Positions 43,690-53,113 are shown, counted from the stretch's first letter. The stretch: DNA of 64,000 nt from Streptomyces sp. NBC_00490 (GCF_036013645.1 NZ_CP107869.1:372001-436000), one strand, 5' to 3'. Notes: generated by a model not told the origin, from the sequence alone. Translations and numbers: made by a program.

Positions 43690-44598
43690 TCAGGCGTGCG
43701 GGACGACGGCCACGGGGCAGCCTGCGTGATGCAGGACCGCGTGGGTGACCGGACCGGTGTGGAAACCGAGGCGGCTGTCCCGGATCCGGCGTCCCACGAC
43801 GACGAGCGCCGCGCCGGAAGCGGCGCGGGGCAGTTCGGCGGCCGCCCTGCCTTCGATGACGGTCTGGGTGACGGCGACCTCGGGGAACTTCTCACACCAT
43901 GGGCGCAGCGTCGCGAGCACGGCGTGTTCGCGCTCCGCGAGCAGCTCCGGGCCGGGCGGCGGGGCGACCCGGTCGGCGACGGCGTATCCCGGCGGGACGG
44001 TGAAGGTGTGGATCACGCGCAGGGCGGCACCGCAGCGCCGGGCGGTCTCGAAGGCGAACTCGATCAGCTCGTCGCAGGGGTGGCCGGTGTCGAGGCCGAG
44101 GACGACATCGCGGTAGGGGGTCTCGGGAATCTCGTCGGGTGAAACGCCGGCGAGGGGCGAGAAGTGCTCGCCGGCGGCGCTCTCGCCCTCGCGGACCAGC
44201 ACCACAGGGCGCGGCGACCTGGCGACGACCTTCGCGGACACCGAGCCGAGCAGGAACCCCGTGGCACCGCTGAGCCCGCGGGAGCCGAGTACCACCAGCT
44301 CGGCGTCCTCAGCCGCTGCCAGCAGGGCAGCGGCTGGCGAGTCCTTCACCTGTTGGTCCACGATCTGCAGCCCGGGGTGGGCGGCGCGGACGCTGTCCGA
44401 CGCCTCCGACAGGATCTGCCGAGCCCAGCTTCGCTCGGTCATGTCCATGGGTACGTTGGCGGCGGGACGCGGGTGCAGCTGCCAGGCGTGCACGAGCCGC
44501 AGCGCGGCGCCACGGCGCAGGGCTTCCCGGGACGCCCAGTGCGCGGCGGCGCGGCTCTCGGGAGAAGGGTCGATTCCCGCGACTACGTGTCGGTCCAT
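43690..44598 (-). CDS. Universal stress protein, two tandem USP domains
   Basis: 302 aa; AGGAGG 8 nt before ATG 44598. Domain 1: HVVAGIDPSPESRAAAHWAS, ending GSRGLSGATGFLLGSVSAKV. Domain 2: DVVLGLDTGHPCDELIEFAF, ending GRRIRDSRLGFHTGPVTHAV and HHAGCPVAVVPHA. Both ATP-binding glycine loops are present. Divergent from adhE; a DosR-like box lies 70 bp upstream. Confidence 0.93.
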   Translation of the reverse strand: MDRHVVAGIDPSPESRAAAHWASREALRRGAALRLVHAWQLHPRPAANVPMDMTERSWARQILSEASDSVRAAHPGLQIVDQQVKDSPAAALLAAAEDAELVVLGSRGLSGATGFLLGSVSAKVVARSPRPVVLVREGESAAGEHFSPLAGVSPDEIPETPYRDVVLGLDTGHPCDELIEFAFETARRCGAALRVIHTFTVPPGYAVADRVAPPPGPELLAEREHAVLATLRPWCEKFPEVAVTQTVIEGRAAAELPRAASGAALVVVGRRIRDSRLGFHTGPVTHAVLHHAGCPVAVVPHA

Positions 44599-44667
44599 GG
44601 TCTGTGCCTCCTAGGTGTATGCGCTGTCCTCCGGCCCAGCCTGGTACGAACTCCAGACGGTGCACAC

Positions 44668-44682
44668 GGGCCGGATGGGCCC
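44668..44682. promoter_or_regulatory. DosR/OsdR-like box (15-bp form)
   Basis: GGGCCGGATGGGCCC, 70 bp upstream of the leftward USP gene and 277 bp from adhE. Fits GGGNC-N5-GNCCC. Confidence 0.55.
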
Positions 44683-44872
44683 TCTTCTTGGGCTCCACGG
44701 CCCCCCTTCCGACCTTGCGTCGTCGGAGTGCCGGGGGTGGCCGTCTCCTCCCTGCCTCCAAAGCTCACGGAAGCCTCACCGGTTCGCCGGATTGGGGCCG
44801 GTAGGGACACCGTCGGGGACCTTCGGCGCCTGAGCGCGGGGCTGGTCAAGAGCGAGAGTGGAGAGGGAAGCG

Positions 44873-44914
44873 GTACTGATCCCCCACGATGCCGTACTGA
44901 TCCCCCACGATGCC
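44873..44914 (+). repeat. Exact 21-bp tandem duplication upstream of adhE
   Basis: Two exact copies of a 21-bp unit starting GTACTGATCCCCCACGATGC, ending 45 bp before the adhE start. The spacing equals two helical turns, so it could be a duplicated protein site or a leader duplication. It lies outside coding sequence. Confidence 0.85.
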
Positions 44915-44958
44915 GTTCCTCACCCACGCTGCGAACTCGACGACGGAGGCGTATCTCC

Positions 44959-47616
44959 ATGGCCGGTAAGAACGACGGCAAGCCCACCACTCCCGACAGC
45001 GGGCCCTCCGAAACAGCGATCGCGGTGGACCGGCTGGTCACGAACGGGCTGAAGGCGCTCGCCGACTACGAGTCGCTGACTCAGGAGCAGGTCGACCACA
45101 TCGTCAAGAAGGCGTCGGTCGCCGCGCTGGACCAGCACACCGGGCTGGCGGCGCTCGCCGTCGAGGAGACCGGCCGCGGTGTCTTCGAGGACAAGGCCGC
45201 GAAGAACATGTTCGCCTGCGAGCACGTCACCCACAGCATGGGCAGGATGAAGACCGTCGGAGTCATAGCCCGCGACGACATCGAGGACATCGTCGAGATC
45301 GCGGAGCCGGTCGGCGTGGTCTGCGCGATCACGCCCGTCACCAACCCCACCTCCACCACGATCTTCAAGGCGCTGATGGCACTGAAGACCCGCAACCCGG
45401 TCGTCTTCGCCTTCCACCCCTCCGCCCAGCGCTGCAGCGCGGAGGCGGCTCGCGTCGTCCGCGACGCGGCCATCGCCGCAGGGGCACCGGAGCACTGCGT
45501 GCAGTGGATCGAGACCCCCTCCCTCGAGGCGACCGACACTCTGATGCACCACCCGGGCGTCGCGCTCATCCTCGCCACCGGTGGCAACGCCATGGTCAAG
45601 GCCGCCTACTCCGCGGGAAAGCCCGCCCTCGGCGTCGGCGCCGGCAACGTGCCCGCCTACGTCCACAAGAGCGCCAAGCTGCGCCGGGCCGTCAACGATC
45701 TGGTGCTGTCCAAGTCCTTCGACAACGGCATGATCTGCGCCTCCGAGCAGGCGGTCATCCTCGACTCCGAGATCTACGACGCGGCGCTCGCCGAGTTCCG
45801 CACCCTGCACGCTCATCTGGCGACCGCCGAGGAGAAGGCGAAGCTGGAGGCGTTCCTGTTTCCCGTCGGCCCGGCGGGCGGCGGCTGCGAGCCCAAGGTC
45901 AACGCCGCGGCCGTCGGGCAGAGCCCGGCGTGGATCGCCGAGCAGGCCGGGTTCACCGTGCCTGCCGACACGTCCGTCATTCTGGTGGAGGCCGAACGGG
46001 TCGGCCCGGACGAGCCGTTGACCCGGGAGAAGCTGTGCCCGGTGCTCACCGTGCTCCGCGCGGATTCCGAGGCCCAGGGCTTCGATCTGGCCGCCGACAT
46101 GGTCGCCTTCCACGGTCAGGGCCACAGCTCGGTCATCCACACCGAGGACCGCGAGCTCGCGGAAGCGTACGGCCGTCGCATGAAGACCGTACGGATCATC
46201 GTCAACTCGCCTTCCTCGCAGGGCGCGATCGGCGGTGTCTACAACAGCCTGTTGCCTTCGCTGACGCTGGGCTGTGGATCCTGGGGTAGCACGTCGGTGT
46301 CCAACAACGTCACCGCCGCCCAGTTGCTGAACGTCAAGCGGGTCGGCACCCGCCACAACAACCTCCAGTGGTTCAAGGTGCCGCCGAAGATCTACTTCGA
46401 GCCGCAGGCCATCCGCTACCTGACCTCCATGCCGGACATCCACCGCGTCACGATCGTCACCGACGCGACGATGACCCGCCTCGGCTTCGTCGACCGGGTG
46501 AGCCGCGTCCTGCAATGCCGGCCCGAGCCGGTGACTCTGCAGATCATCGACAACGTCGAACCCGAGCCCAGCATCTCTTCCGTCCAGCGCGGCGCCCGCC
46601 TCATGCGGGACTTCCGCCCGGACACGATCATCGCGCTCGGCGGTGGCTCCCCGATGGACGCCGCGAAGGTGATGTGGCTGCTGTACGAGCACCCGGACGT
46701 CGACTTCGCCGACATGCGGCAGAAGTTCTCCGACATCCGCAAGCGCGCCTTCCGCTTCCCTGTCCTGGGCGAGCGCGCCCGTCTGGTGTGCATTCCCACG
46801 ACATCGGGAACCGGCGCAGAGGTCACCCCGTTCGCCGTCATCTCCGACCCCGCCACCGGTAAGAAGTACCCCCTGGCCGACTACGCCCTCACCCCCAGCG
46901 TGGCCATCGTCGATCCCCTGCTCACCGCCCAACTGCCCCCGGCCCTGGCTGCCGACAGCGGCTTCGACGCCCTCACCCACGCCATCGAGGCATACGTCTC
47001 CGTCTACGCCAACGACTTCACCGACGGCCCCGCCCTGCACGCCGTCCGCCTCATCTTCGACAACCTCGACGCAGCCGTGAACAACCGTGCGGGCAGCCCC
47101 GAGTCCCGGGAGAAGATGCACAACGCCGGCACCATCGCGGGCATGGCCTTCGGCAACGCCTTCCTCGGCATCGTCCATGCCATGTCGCACACCCTTGGTG
47201 CCACCTTCCACATCGCCCACGGCCGCACCAACGCGGTCCTGCTCCCGCACGTCATCCGCTACAACGGCACCGTGCCCACCAAGCTGACCGGCTGGCCCAA
47301 GTACGAGAGCTACCGCGCCCCGGAACGCTTCCAGGACATCGCCCGCACACTCGGCCTGCCCGCCGCCACCCCGGCACAGGGCGTGGAGTCCCTGGCCTGC
47401 GCTGTGGAACGGCTCCGTGACGCCGTGGGCATCGAGCCCTCGTTCCAGGCCCTGGGCGTGGACGAGCAGCACTACCTCACAGCCCTGCCCCAACAGGCCC
47501 TCAACGCCTACGAGGATCAGTGCGCGCCCGCCAACCCGCGCATGCCGATGCTCGACGACATGCAGGAACTGATGCGCACCGCCTACTACGGTCAGGCAGC
47601 GACACCGGCCCGGTAG
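44959..47616 (+). CDS. adhE: Bifunctional acetaldehyde-CoA/alcohol dehydrogenase
   Basis: 885 aa, standard AdhE length; GGAGG upstream. The N-terminal half is a CoA-acylating aldehyde dehydrogenase with PVTNPTSTTIFKALMALKTR, the glycine-rich GVGAGNVPAYV and catalytic Cys260 in NGMICASEQ. The C-terminal half is an iron-dependent alcohol dehydrogenase with ALGGGSPMDAAKVMWLLYEH, PTTSGTGAEVTPFAVI, and metal-binding DALTHAIEAY, HAMSHTLGATFHIAHG. It reduces acetyl-CoA to ethanol with two NADH and so regenerates NAD without oxygen. With the PFL genes this gives a fermentative route, unexpected in a mostly aerobic genus. Confidence 0.96.
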   Translation: MAGKNDGKPTTPDSGPSETAIAVDRLVTNGLKALADYESLTQEQVDHIVKKASVAALDQHTGLAALAVEETGRGVFEDKAAKNMFACEHVTHSMGRMKTVGVIARDDIEDIVEIAEPVGVVCAITPVTNPTSTTIFKALMALKTRNPVVFAFHPSAQRCSAEAARVVRDAAIAAGAPEHCVQWIETPSLEATDTLMHHPGVALILATGGNAMVKAAYSAGKPALGVGAGNVPAYVHKSAKLRRAVNDLVLSKSFDNGMICASEQAVILDSEIYDAALAEFRTLHAHLATAEEKAKLEAFLFPVGPAGGGCEPKVNAAAVGQSPAWIAEQAGFTVPADTSVILVEAERVGPDEPLTREKLCPVLTVLRADSEAQGFDLAADMVAFHGQGHSSVIHTEDRELAEAYGRRMKTVRIIVNSPSSQGAIGGVYNSLLPSLTLGCGSWGSTSVSNNVTAAQLLNVKRVGTRHNNLQWFKVPPKIYFEPQAIRYLTSMPDIHRVTIVTDATMTRLGFVDRVSRVLQCRPEPVTLQIIDNVEPEPSISSVQRGARLMRDFRPDTIIALGGGSPMDAAKVMWLLYEHPDVDFADMRQKFSDIRKRAFRFPVLGERARLVCIPTTSGTGAEVTPFAVISDPATGKKYPLADYALTPSVAIVDPLLTAQLPPALAADSGFDALTHAIEAYVSVYANDFTDGPALHAVRLIFDNLDAAVNNRAGSPESREKMHNAGTIAGMAFGNAFLGIVHAMSHTLGATFHIAHGRTNAVLLPHVIRYNGTVPTKLTGWPKYESYRAPERFQDIARTLGLPAATPAQGVESLACAVERLRDAVGIEPSFQALGVDEQHYLTALPQQALNAYEDQCAPANPRMPMLDDMQELMRTAYYGQAATPAR

Positions 47617-47631
47617 ACCGCTGCTCCGCGA

Positions 47632-47676
47632 ATGCGGCACCGGGTCGCCTCATGAGGAGGCGACCCGGTGCCGCAT
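47632..47676. terminator. Strong terminator hairpin after adhE
   Basis: Perfect 20-bp inverted repeat (47632-47651 with 47657-47676) around the loop ATGAG, 15 bp past the adhE stop. Confidence 0.9.
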
Positions 47677-48163
47677 GTCGTGACGCGCTCAGAAGGCCGG
47701 AAGCGGTGCAGAGAAGTCCAGGGCAGTGCTCTGGGACCGTTCCGGGCGAGGGTGACCGTGCTGCCGAGTTCCTGAGGCCGGGAGTGAAGGTTGACCGGGC
47801 TGCTGCAACGGCTGGTGGCCGGGCGATGCCACATCCGTTGTCGCTCCTGTGGAGACGCCCGTCGTGCCGGTGGCTTCGGCGCTGATGCCGACCGCCGTGG
47901 CGCGGGCGTGCCTGGCGGTGTCGGAAAGAGCCTCGCGACCAGGTGCTCGGCGTACTCATGCGGAACCGCGGTGTCGAGCAGGCCGGTCATGCCCGTCCGC
48001 GTCTGTTCCCGGCTGCTCTCCGCGCTCCGAGGCATGGGGCCATGAGTCCCTACCGACAGACGGACGGTCCCTGGGGTTGGACCCGGCGGTCCGTCCCTCC
48101 GCGCGGCCCCGTGTACCGCGTTGCCCGCGCGGCTCCCGCGCGACGAGGGCCGCTTTCGCATGG
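47677..48163. other. Gene-free gap
   Basis: About 490 bp. Minus-strand fragments such as VPHEYAEHLVARLF followed by DTARHARATAVGIS in a shifted frame hint at a decayed gene, but I cannot name a family. Confidence 0.4.
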
Positions 48164-48197
48164 TGCGGGGGTAGGGCCACTCGGCCCTACCCCCGCA
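48164..48197. promoter_or_regulatory. Extended palindrome with a DosR-like core
   Basis: 15-bp perfect arms with a 4-bp centre; the core is GGGCCACTCGGCCC (GGGNC-N4-GNCCC). It ends 25 bp before the PNPOx-like start codon, so it probably overlaps the promoter or leader. A terminator function is the alternative. Confidence 0.65.
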
Positions 48198-48222
48198 CGA
48201 CGACCGCGGGGACGATGGACCG

Positions 48223-48645
48223 ATGTTCCAGAACGACGCCGTTCGCGGACTCGACCGACAGGAGTGCCTGCGCCTGCTCGCCAAGGTGCCGGTCGGCCGC
48301 GTGGTCTACACCCGGCAGGCCCTGCCCGCGGTCCTCCCCATCAACTTCTCCCTGGACACGGACTCCTCCGTCCTGCTGTCGACCTCGCAGGACTCGGACC
48401 TCGTACGCGCCGTCGACGGCGTCGTGGTCGCCTTCGAGGCGGATGAGTTCGACGCGGCGTCCCGGTCCGGCTGGAGTGTGGTCGTCACCGGCCGGGCCAC
48501 CGTGGTGACCGATCCCGCCGAGCACGAGCGGCTGTCGCAATCCGACCCCACGTCCTGGATGCCTGTGCAGGACGCGGTGTTCGTACGGATCGAGTCGGAG
48601 ATGGTCACCGGACGCGCCCTGAAGGGCACGTCCGGTATGGAGTGA
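48223..48645 (+). CDS. PNPOx-like split-barrel protein (copy 2)
   Basis: 140 aa. LDRQECLRLLAKVPVGRVVY and AVLPINFSLDTDSSVLLSTS start the barrel; WSVVVTGRATVVTDPAEHER and VFVRIESEMVTGRAL finish it. Family members bind flavin or F420 and several belong to the mycobacterial DosR regulon. The DosR-like palindrome directly upstream supports hypoxic control here. Related to the protein at 33196. Confidence 0.9.
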   Translation: MFQNDAVRGLDRQECLRLLAKVPVGRVVYTRQALPAVLPINFSLDTDSSVLLSTSQDSDLVRAVDGVVVAFEADEFDAASRSGWSVVVTGRATVVTDPAEHERLSQSDPTSWMPVQDAVFVRIESEMVTGRALKGTSGME

Positions 48646-48666
48646 GGCACGCCGGCCGGGCTCCGG

Positions 48667-49065
48667 ATGGGTCTGTGCCACGTGGCCCGCGTCGTGATCG
48701 CCTGCTGCGTGTGCATGTGGGCGGAGGCCGTGATCAGACAGACCGAGCCCACGCGAGCCATCCGCGCGAAGGTCGAGATCGATTCCCGCAACGAGGACAG
48801 GAGTCCCGACGAAGGGGAGATGGCGGCCACCTTGCGTGCCCGATGGGCCGAGGAACACACCCGGGTGGCGGAGGAGCGGGGAGAGCCAACGCCGCCGCAG
48901 AACCAGATGCTCAAGCTCGCGCGCGATGCCTTGGAGCATCCCGATAAGGCCCGCCTGGAAGAGGGCGGGGCCTTCTCTGCGTCTGCCCCGGGGTTCAAGG
49001 GCAAGGCACTGTGCGCTCCCAGGTGTTGTCCTTCGACCGCGTACAAGGAGCTGCTGAGGGAATGA
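48667..49065 (+). CDS. Hypothetical protein
   Basis: 132 aa if started at ATG 48667; the N-terminal 35 residues look poorly conserved, and a GTG near 48730 is another candidate. The core is charged and helical (MAATLRARWAEEHTRVAEER, MLKLARDALEHPDKARLEEG) with good third-position GC. No family recognised. It follows the PNPOx-like gene by 21 bp and may be co-transcribed. Confidence 0.45.
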   Translation: MGLCHVARVVIACCVCMWAEAVIRQTEPTRAIRAKVEIDSRNEDRSPDEGEMAATLRARWAEEHTRVAEERGEPTPPQNQMLKLARDALEHPDKARLEEGGAFSASAPGFKGKALCAPRCCPSTAYKELLRE

Positions 49066-49838
49066 CATCTGTCCGGTGACGGTCCCAGAAGGGTGTGACC
49101 GCCTGCCCGTCGCGGCGGCGTGGGTCCGCGCGGAGCGCTCCTGAACCTGCGCAAGGAGGCCCCGCTACACCTCTGCGTGCTGGCCGTTTGGCTGTGTCAG
49201 GTTCTGCGGAGTCGTTTCACGATGACTTTGCGAGTTGTTGTGGCGAGGTCGCTGTGCTCAATGTCTGCGAGTTCTGATGTCACTCGCGGGAGCGGGACTG
49301 TGGGGCAGAGATGGCGGTCCGGGCCTCTGCCGGCCCCGGGGGCGGTATCCAAAGACCGTGCTGCTCTTCTCCACTGCGCTTCCTGCCGAGTTGCCAGTGC
49401 TGGGAGAGGGGCGGCGCAACAGGCCGGTCAGGGCCAGGGTGTGCCCTGTCGGCCCTCACGATGAGAGGGCGGAAGACGTATCCATGAAGAGAACCCCAGC
49501 GGTGCTCCGCGGGAGCCCGGGACGCGCTCTGAAGCACCCGACCCGTTGGACGCCCTGGACACGGCCCAGGGCGGCAGAGCCTGCTTTGGGGAGGCAGGTA
49601 TCTGCGTGTCCCTGGTCTGGTGCTCGCAGCCCCTGACCAGGGACATTCCGGCGCCCGACATCCCCCGACCGATGCAGGGTGCACGCGGGTGTTCGTGGCG
49701 TGCGGGCCAGACCGGGGCGGAGCCTGTGGGGAGTAGGCTGAAATCGTCGAGAGTATTGCGCCGGTGCCGTGCCGGTGTTGTTCTCGGTGAACATCGATGC
49801 CGGGCCGGTCAGACCGCGCCCGGAGGCGGGTTCACGTC
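49066..49838. other. Gene-free gap
   Basis: About 770 bp with short open frames on both strands and no recognisable motif or start signal. Probably degraded accessory DNA next to the pseudogene cluster that follows. Confidence 0.45.
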
Positions 49839-50343
49839 ATGGAACCGACTGCCGATCATGTTGCACTCACCGCGGTAGGCCCCTCTCCACCGCTGCCGGC
49901 CCGGCTTTCGCTGGCGCCGTACGCAGCCGTCCCGGACGGATTCGACGGAGCCTGGTGGCCGTACTCCCGCAATCTCGCCGCCGAACTTCCCGCCCTGGTG
50001 GAAATCGATGGACGGCGTGGGCATCATCACGAGAGTCATTCTGGGGATCGGGCTGTGGCCCGACATCCCGCACCGGATCCCCGTAGGCGGGCACTTGGTG
50101 ACCGCTGGCTGGTTCGTGTCCGGTCACGAACAGCACGAGATCACGCTCTGTTCCTATCGTGACGGGTCTCGCACGCTGCTCATTATTCCTCCCACGACGG
50201 AGCCCGACACCGCGGCCTGGCTGATGAACACGCCCCTACCGGTCGACGGCAGCAGCACCGCCACCGAACTCCTGGCCATGGCAACGGCCCGCTTCGACGC
50301 ACCCCCCGTTGACGTTCCGCAGTGGATCGGACGGCCGATGTGA
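49839..50343 (+). pseudogene. DUF5994 family protein, frameshifted
   Basis: The first frame reads MEPTADHVALTAVGPSPPLP, ARLSLAPYAAVPDGFDGAWW and SRNLAAELPALVE, and the second MDGVGIITRVILGIGLWPDI, then CSYRDGSRTLLIIPPTT and a helical end. Together they make one DUF5994 protein, broken by a one-base change near 50005. Function unknown. Confidence 0.75.
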
Positions 50344-50387
50344 GGCGTCCTGTCTGAGCACGACCTGGACGTGCCAATCCGCCTTGT

Positions 50388-50525
50388 TCAGCCTGCTTCG
50401 GCCCGTTCGGCCTGGGCCTTGGTGTGGGCGGGGCGGCAGGACTCGGTGCCGGACTGGATGGTGGCGCCATTGAAGGTGAGCCGGTCGACGATGCCGCGCA
50501 GAGCCTGGGGCCGGTGAACGTCTTT
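50388..50525 (-). pseudogene. IstB-like (IS21) ATP-binding protein C-terminal fragment
   Basis: The minus strand ends ALRGIVDRLTFNGATIQSGT, ESCRPAHTKAQAERAEAG, resembling the C-terminal segment of IstB-type helper proteins. Nothing of the P-loop region remains. It abuts an IS5 fragment. Confidence 0.55.
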
Positions 50526-50592
50526 GCACTCCTGACGAAATGATCTTCGGGGTGGTTGGATCACTCCGGGACCGTTGATCCGGGGTCGCGGG

Positions 50593-50712
50593 GTGGCTCG
50601 GCCGAAGCCGTGGAAAGTCGACGACGAGTTATGGGCGGTGGTCGAGCCACTGCTGCCGAAGGCGGAGCGGCGAGCTCGCCAACCCGGGCGGAACTGGAGC
50701 AGCCTGCTGTGA
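50593..50712 (+). pseudogene. IS5-family transposase N-terminal fragment
   Basis: Reads VARPKPWKVDDELWAVVEPL then LPKAERRARQPGRN and stops after 39 residues. This is the typical start of IS5-group transposases; the catalytic part is absent. Confidence 0.75.
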
Positions 50713-50879
50713 CCGGCCGGCACGCGGCACAGGAATGACGCATGGCGCTCCTCGCATGTGGGTGCTGAGCCTCTGCTCCTCCTCGACGGTCCCGGCGAGA
50801 GCGGACAGGCTTCGCCCGGGGCAGGGCGTGCCCGCCTGCCGCACGGGCCAACGAGCCGGGGCTTCGGTCCCCCGCCTTC

Positions 50880-50893
50880 GGGACGGTCGGCCC
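50880..50893. promoter_or_regulatory. DosR/OsdR-like box
   Basis: GGGACGGTCGGCCC fits GGGNC-N4-GNCCC, 206 bp upstream of the CBS-BON gene. The rest of 50713-51098 holds no gene. Confidence 0.55.
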
Positions 50894-51098
50894 ATGTGTG
50901 GCGACTCGCCGTACGGGACGCTGGAGAAGCATGACGGCCTGGTTCCCCGAGCGGCCGGAAGGGACGGCAGAGCGCGTGTGCTCCGGCCCGATGGCATCAC
51001 AGACGCCTCGTCCCACAGGACTCACGCAGGAGGGCGTCCCGGCACAGCATCCGTCGCGCACCTCTGGCGGACGGTGGAGGCGGAAGGGAGTTGGCGTG

Positions 51099-51821
51099 AT
51101 GACCCGCACAGTCGGCGAGGTGATGACCAGCGAGGTCGTCGAAGCGCACCGGGACACGTCGTTCAAGGACGTGGCACGGCTACTGGACCAACACCGCATC
51201 AGCGGTCTGCCCGTGGTGGACCACGACGACAAGGTCCTGGGAGTGATCTCCGAGACCGACCTGATGCGCCGGCACGCGGCCCGGTCCTCCCGTGGCCGCG
51301 TGCGGTGGTTCCGGAAGTCCGCGCTGCGCCGCTCCGCCCCTCACCTGACCACGATGGCCCCGGCCACGACCGCCGGAGAGCTGATGTCGACGCCCGCCGT
51401 CACCGTGCACCCCGAACAGGGCGTCGCGGACGCCGCGCGTGTCATGGAACGCCACCATGTCGACCGGCTCCCTGTCGTGGACGAGGAGGACCGCCTGATC
51501 GGCATCGCCACCCGACGGGACCTGCTGCGGATCTTCCTGCGGACGGACGAGGAGATCCGCCGGGACGTGACCGACGACGTCCTGACGCGCGCCATGTCTC
51601 TGCCACCTCACGCCGTGACGGTCTCGGTTCGGGACGGCATGGTCACGCTGGAGGGGCAACTGGAACGGCAGAGCGACATCTTCCTCACCACCCAGCTGAC
51701 GTGGCGGGTGGACGGGGTGGTCGGGGTCGTGAACAGCCTGACGTTCCACGTCGACGAGACTCCTCCGCCCGAGCCGCACCCCTCGGGCGGAATCGCGCGC
51801 CCCTGGCTGCTCAACGACTGA
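51099..51821 (+). CDS. CBS-CBS-BON domain protein
   Basis: 240 aa from ATG 51099 (GTG 51096 is adjacent; GGGAG upstream). CBS 1: VGEVMTSEVVEAHRDTSFKD to LGVISETDLM. CBS 2: AGELMSTPAVTVHPEQGVAD to IGIATRRDLLRIFLR. Then a BON domain with VTVSVRDGMVTLEGQLERQS. CBS pairs bind adenine nucleotides and BON domains contact membranes or phospholipid. A close relative lies at 61353. Such proteins are common in actinobacterial dormancy islands. Confidence 0.92.
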   Translation: MTRTVGEVMTSEVVEAHRDTSFKDVARLLDQHRISGLPVVDHDDKVLGVISETDLMRRHAARSSRGRVRWFRKSALRRSAPHLTTMAPATTAGELMSTPAVTVHPEQGVADAARVMERHHVDRLPVVDEEDRLIGIATRRDLLRIFLRTDEEIRRDVTDDVLTRAMSLPPHAVTVSVRDGMVTLEGQLERQSDIFLTTQLTWRVDGVVGVVNSLTFHVDETPPPEPHPSGGIARPWLLND

Positions 51822-51849
51822 CCGCAGAGCGAAGCCAGTCGTTCCGCCC

Positions 51850-51863
51850 GGGACCGATGGCCC
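51850..51863. promoter_or_regulatory. DosR/OsdR-like box
   Basis: GGGACCGATGGCCC, 107 bp upstream of the DUF4389 gene. Fits GGGNC-N4-GNCCC. Confidence 0.55.
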
Positions 51864-51969
51864 TCCCCTCGACCCCGGGCGGCCCTCCTCACTCCTCCCG
51901 TCGCAGGCCACGCTTGTCATGGGCCCAGGCTCCGCGACTGTCGCTCTGGACCCGGAGGAGTTGATCGCC

Positions 51970-52635
51970 ATGACAACCCTTGCCGGACTACCGGACCGCC
52001 CGGTCCGCGTCAACGCGGTCCTCGACGCACCGCTGTCCCGCTGGCTCTGGCTGGTGAAATGGATCCTCGTCATCCCCCACTACGTCGTGCTGTTCTTCCT
52101 CTGGATCGCCTTCACGGTCGTGAGCATGATCGCGTTCTTCGCCATCCTGTTCACCGAGCACTACCCACGCCCCCTGTTCGACTTCAACCTCGGAGTACTG
52201 CGCTGGAGCTGGCGGGTCGCCTACTACTCCTACGGCGCCCTGGGCACCGACCGCTACCCGCCCTTCAGCCTCGGCGAAGAACCCCACTACCCGGCCCGGC
52301 TGGACATCGCCTACCCCGAGCATCTCTCCCGCGGCCTGGTCCTGGTGAAATGGTGGCTGCTGGCCATACCCCACTACGTCATCGTCGCCTTCTTCCTCGG
52401 CGGCTGGCACCTCGGATGGTGGGACGGCGGACTCGTCGCCGTACTCGCCCTGATCGCCGCCATCACCCTGGCCTTCACCGAGAAATACCCCAAGGGCCTG
52501 TTCGACCTGATCCTCGGCCTCAACCGCTGGGTACTGCGGGTCGCCACCTACGCCGCCCTCATGACGGACACCTATCCCCCCTTCCGCCTCGACATGGGCG
52601 GCACCGAACCGAGCGAACCGGAGGTGCTGCCGTGA
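51970..52635 (+). CDS. DUF4389 membrane protein
   Basis: 221 aa; GGAGGAG 9 nt before the ATG. Two internal repeats, each with a paired hydrophobic segment: WLWLVKWILVIPHYVVLFFL and LVLVKWWLLAIPHYVIVAFF, each followed by FTE(H/K)YPxxLFDxxLGxxRW and YPPF. About four membrane helices. Function unknown. Coupled to the next gene by GTGA overlap. Confidence 0.88.
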   Translation: MTTLAGLPDRPVRVNAVLDAPLSRWLWLVKWILVIPHYVVLFFLWIAFTVVSMIAFFAILFTEHYPRPLFDFNLGVLRWSWRVAYYSYGALGTDRYPPFSLGEEPHYPARLDIAYPEHLSRGLVLVKWWLLAIPHYVIVAFFLGGWHLGWWDGGLVAVLALIAAITLAFTEKYPKGLFDLILGLNRWVLRVATYAALMTDTYPPFRLDMGGTEPSEPEVLP

Positions 52636-53012
52636 TCGCCTTTCTGGTGGCGGCGTTCCTGATCGTGCACGGGCTACTGCACCTGGGTGTCTGGACAGCG
52701 CCACAGCCGCCGGACAAGCCGTCCCCGTTCGACCCCGGACACTCGTGGGCTCTGGCAGCCGCTCATGTCTCCCCCGCGCCGGCCAGGGCCACGGCCCTGG
52801 CGCTTGCCTGGTACACGGCCGTCGTCTACACCGTCGCCGGTGCGGGGACGCTGGCGGGCAGCGTGTGGTGGCCTACGGCAGCCGTTGTCGGGGCAGCGAC
52901 GGGTCTCGTCCTCAAGGCGATCTGGTTCGATCCGTGGCTCAGTGTCGGCGCGCTGCTGGACGTGGGCGTCATCGTGGCGGTGGCCTCCACCTGGCCCGCC
53001 TCCGCCTACTGA
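52632..53012 (+). CDS. Small membrane protein of unknown function
   Basis: 126 aa from GTG 52632 overlapping the DUF4389 stop. About four hydrophobic segments (AFLVAAFLIVHGLLHLGVWT, ALAWYTAVVYTVAGAGTLAG, PTAAVVGAATGLVLKAIWFD, LLDVGVIVAVASTW). No family recognised; probably works with the DUF4389 protein. Confidence 0.8.
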   Translation: MIAFLVAAFLIVHGLLHLGVWTAPQPPDKPSPFDPGHSWALAAAHVSPAPARATALALAWYTAVVYTVAGAGTLAGSVWWPTAAVVGAATGLVLKAIWFDPWLSVGALLDVGVIVAVASTWPASAY

Positions 53013-53041
53013 GCGCGAGCGCCCGACCCGGAAATCCCAAG

Positions 53042-53068
53042 CCCCGACCGGATCACCGCCGGTCGGGG
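53042..53068. terminator. Hairpin between convergent genes
   Basis: CCCCGACCGG and CCGGTCGGGG form a perfect 10-bp stem with a 7-nt loop, between the small membrane protein gene and the convergent pflA. Confidence 0.8.
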
Positions 53069-53113
53069 TCTCTGGTTCGCTGTGCCCTGATCACGTTGCG
53101 CCGGGCCGCCTTG

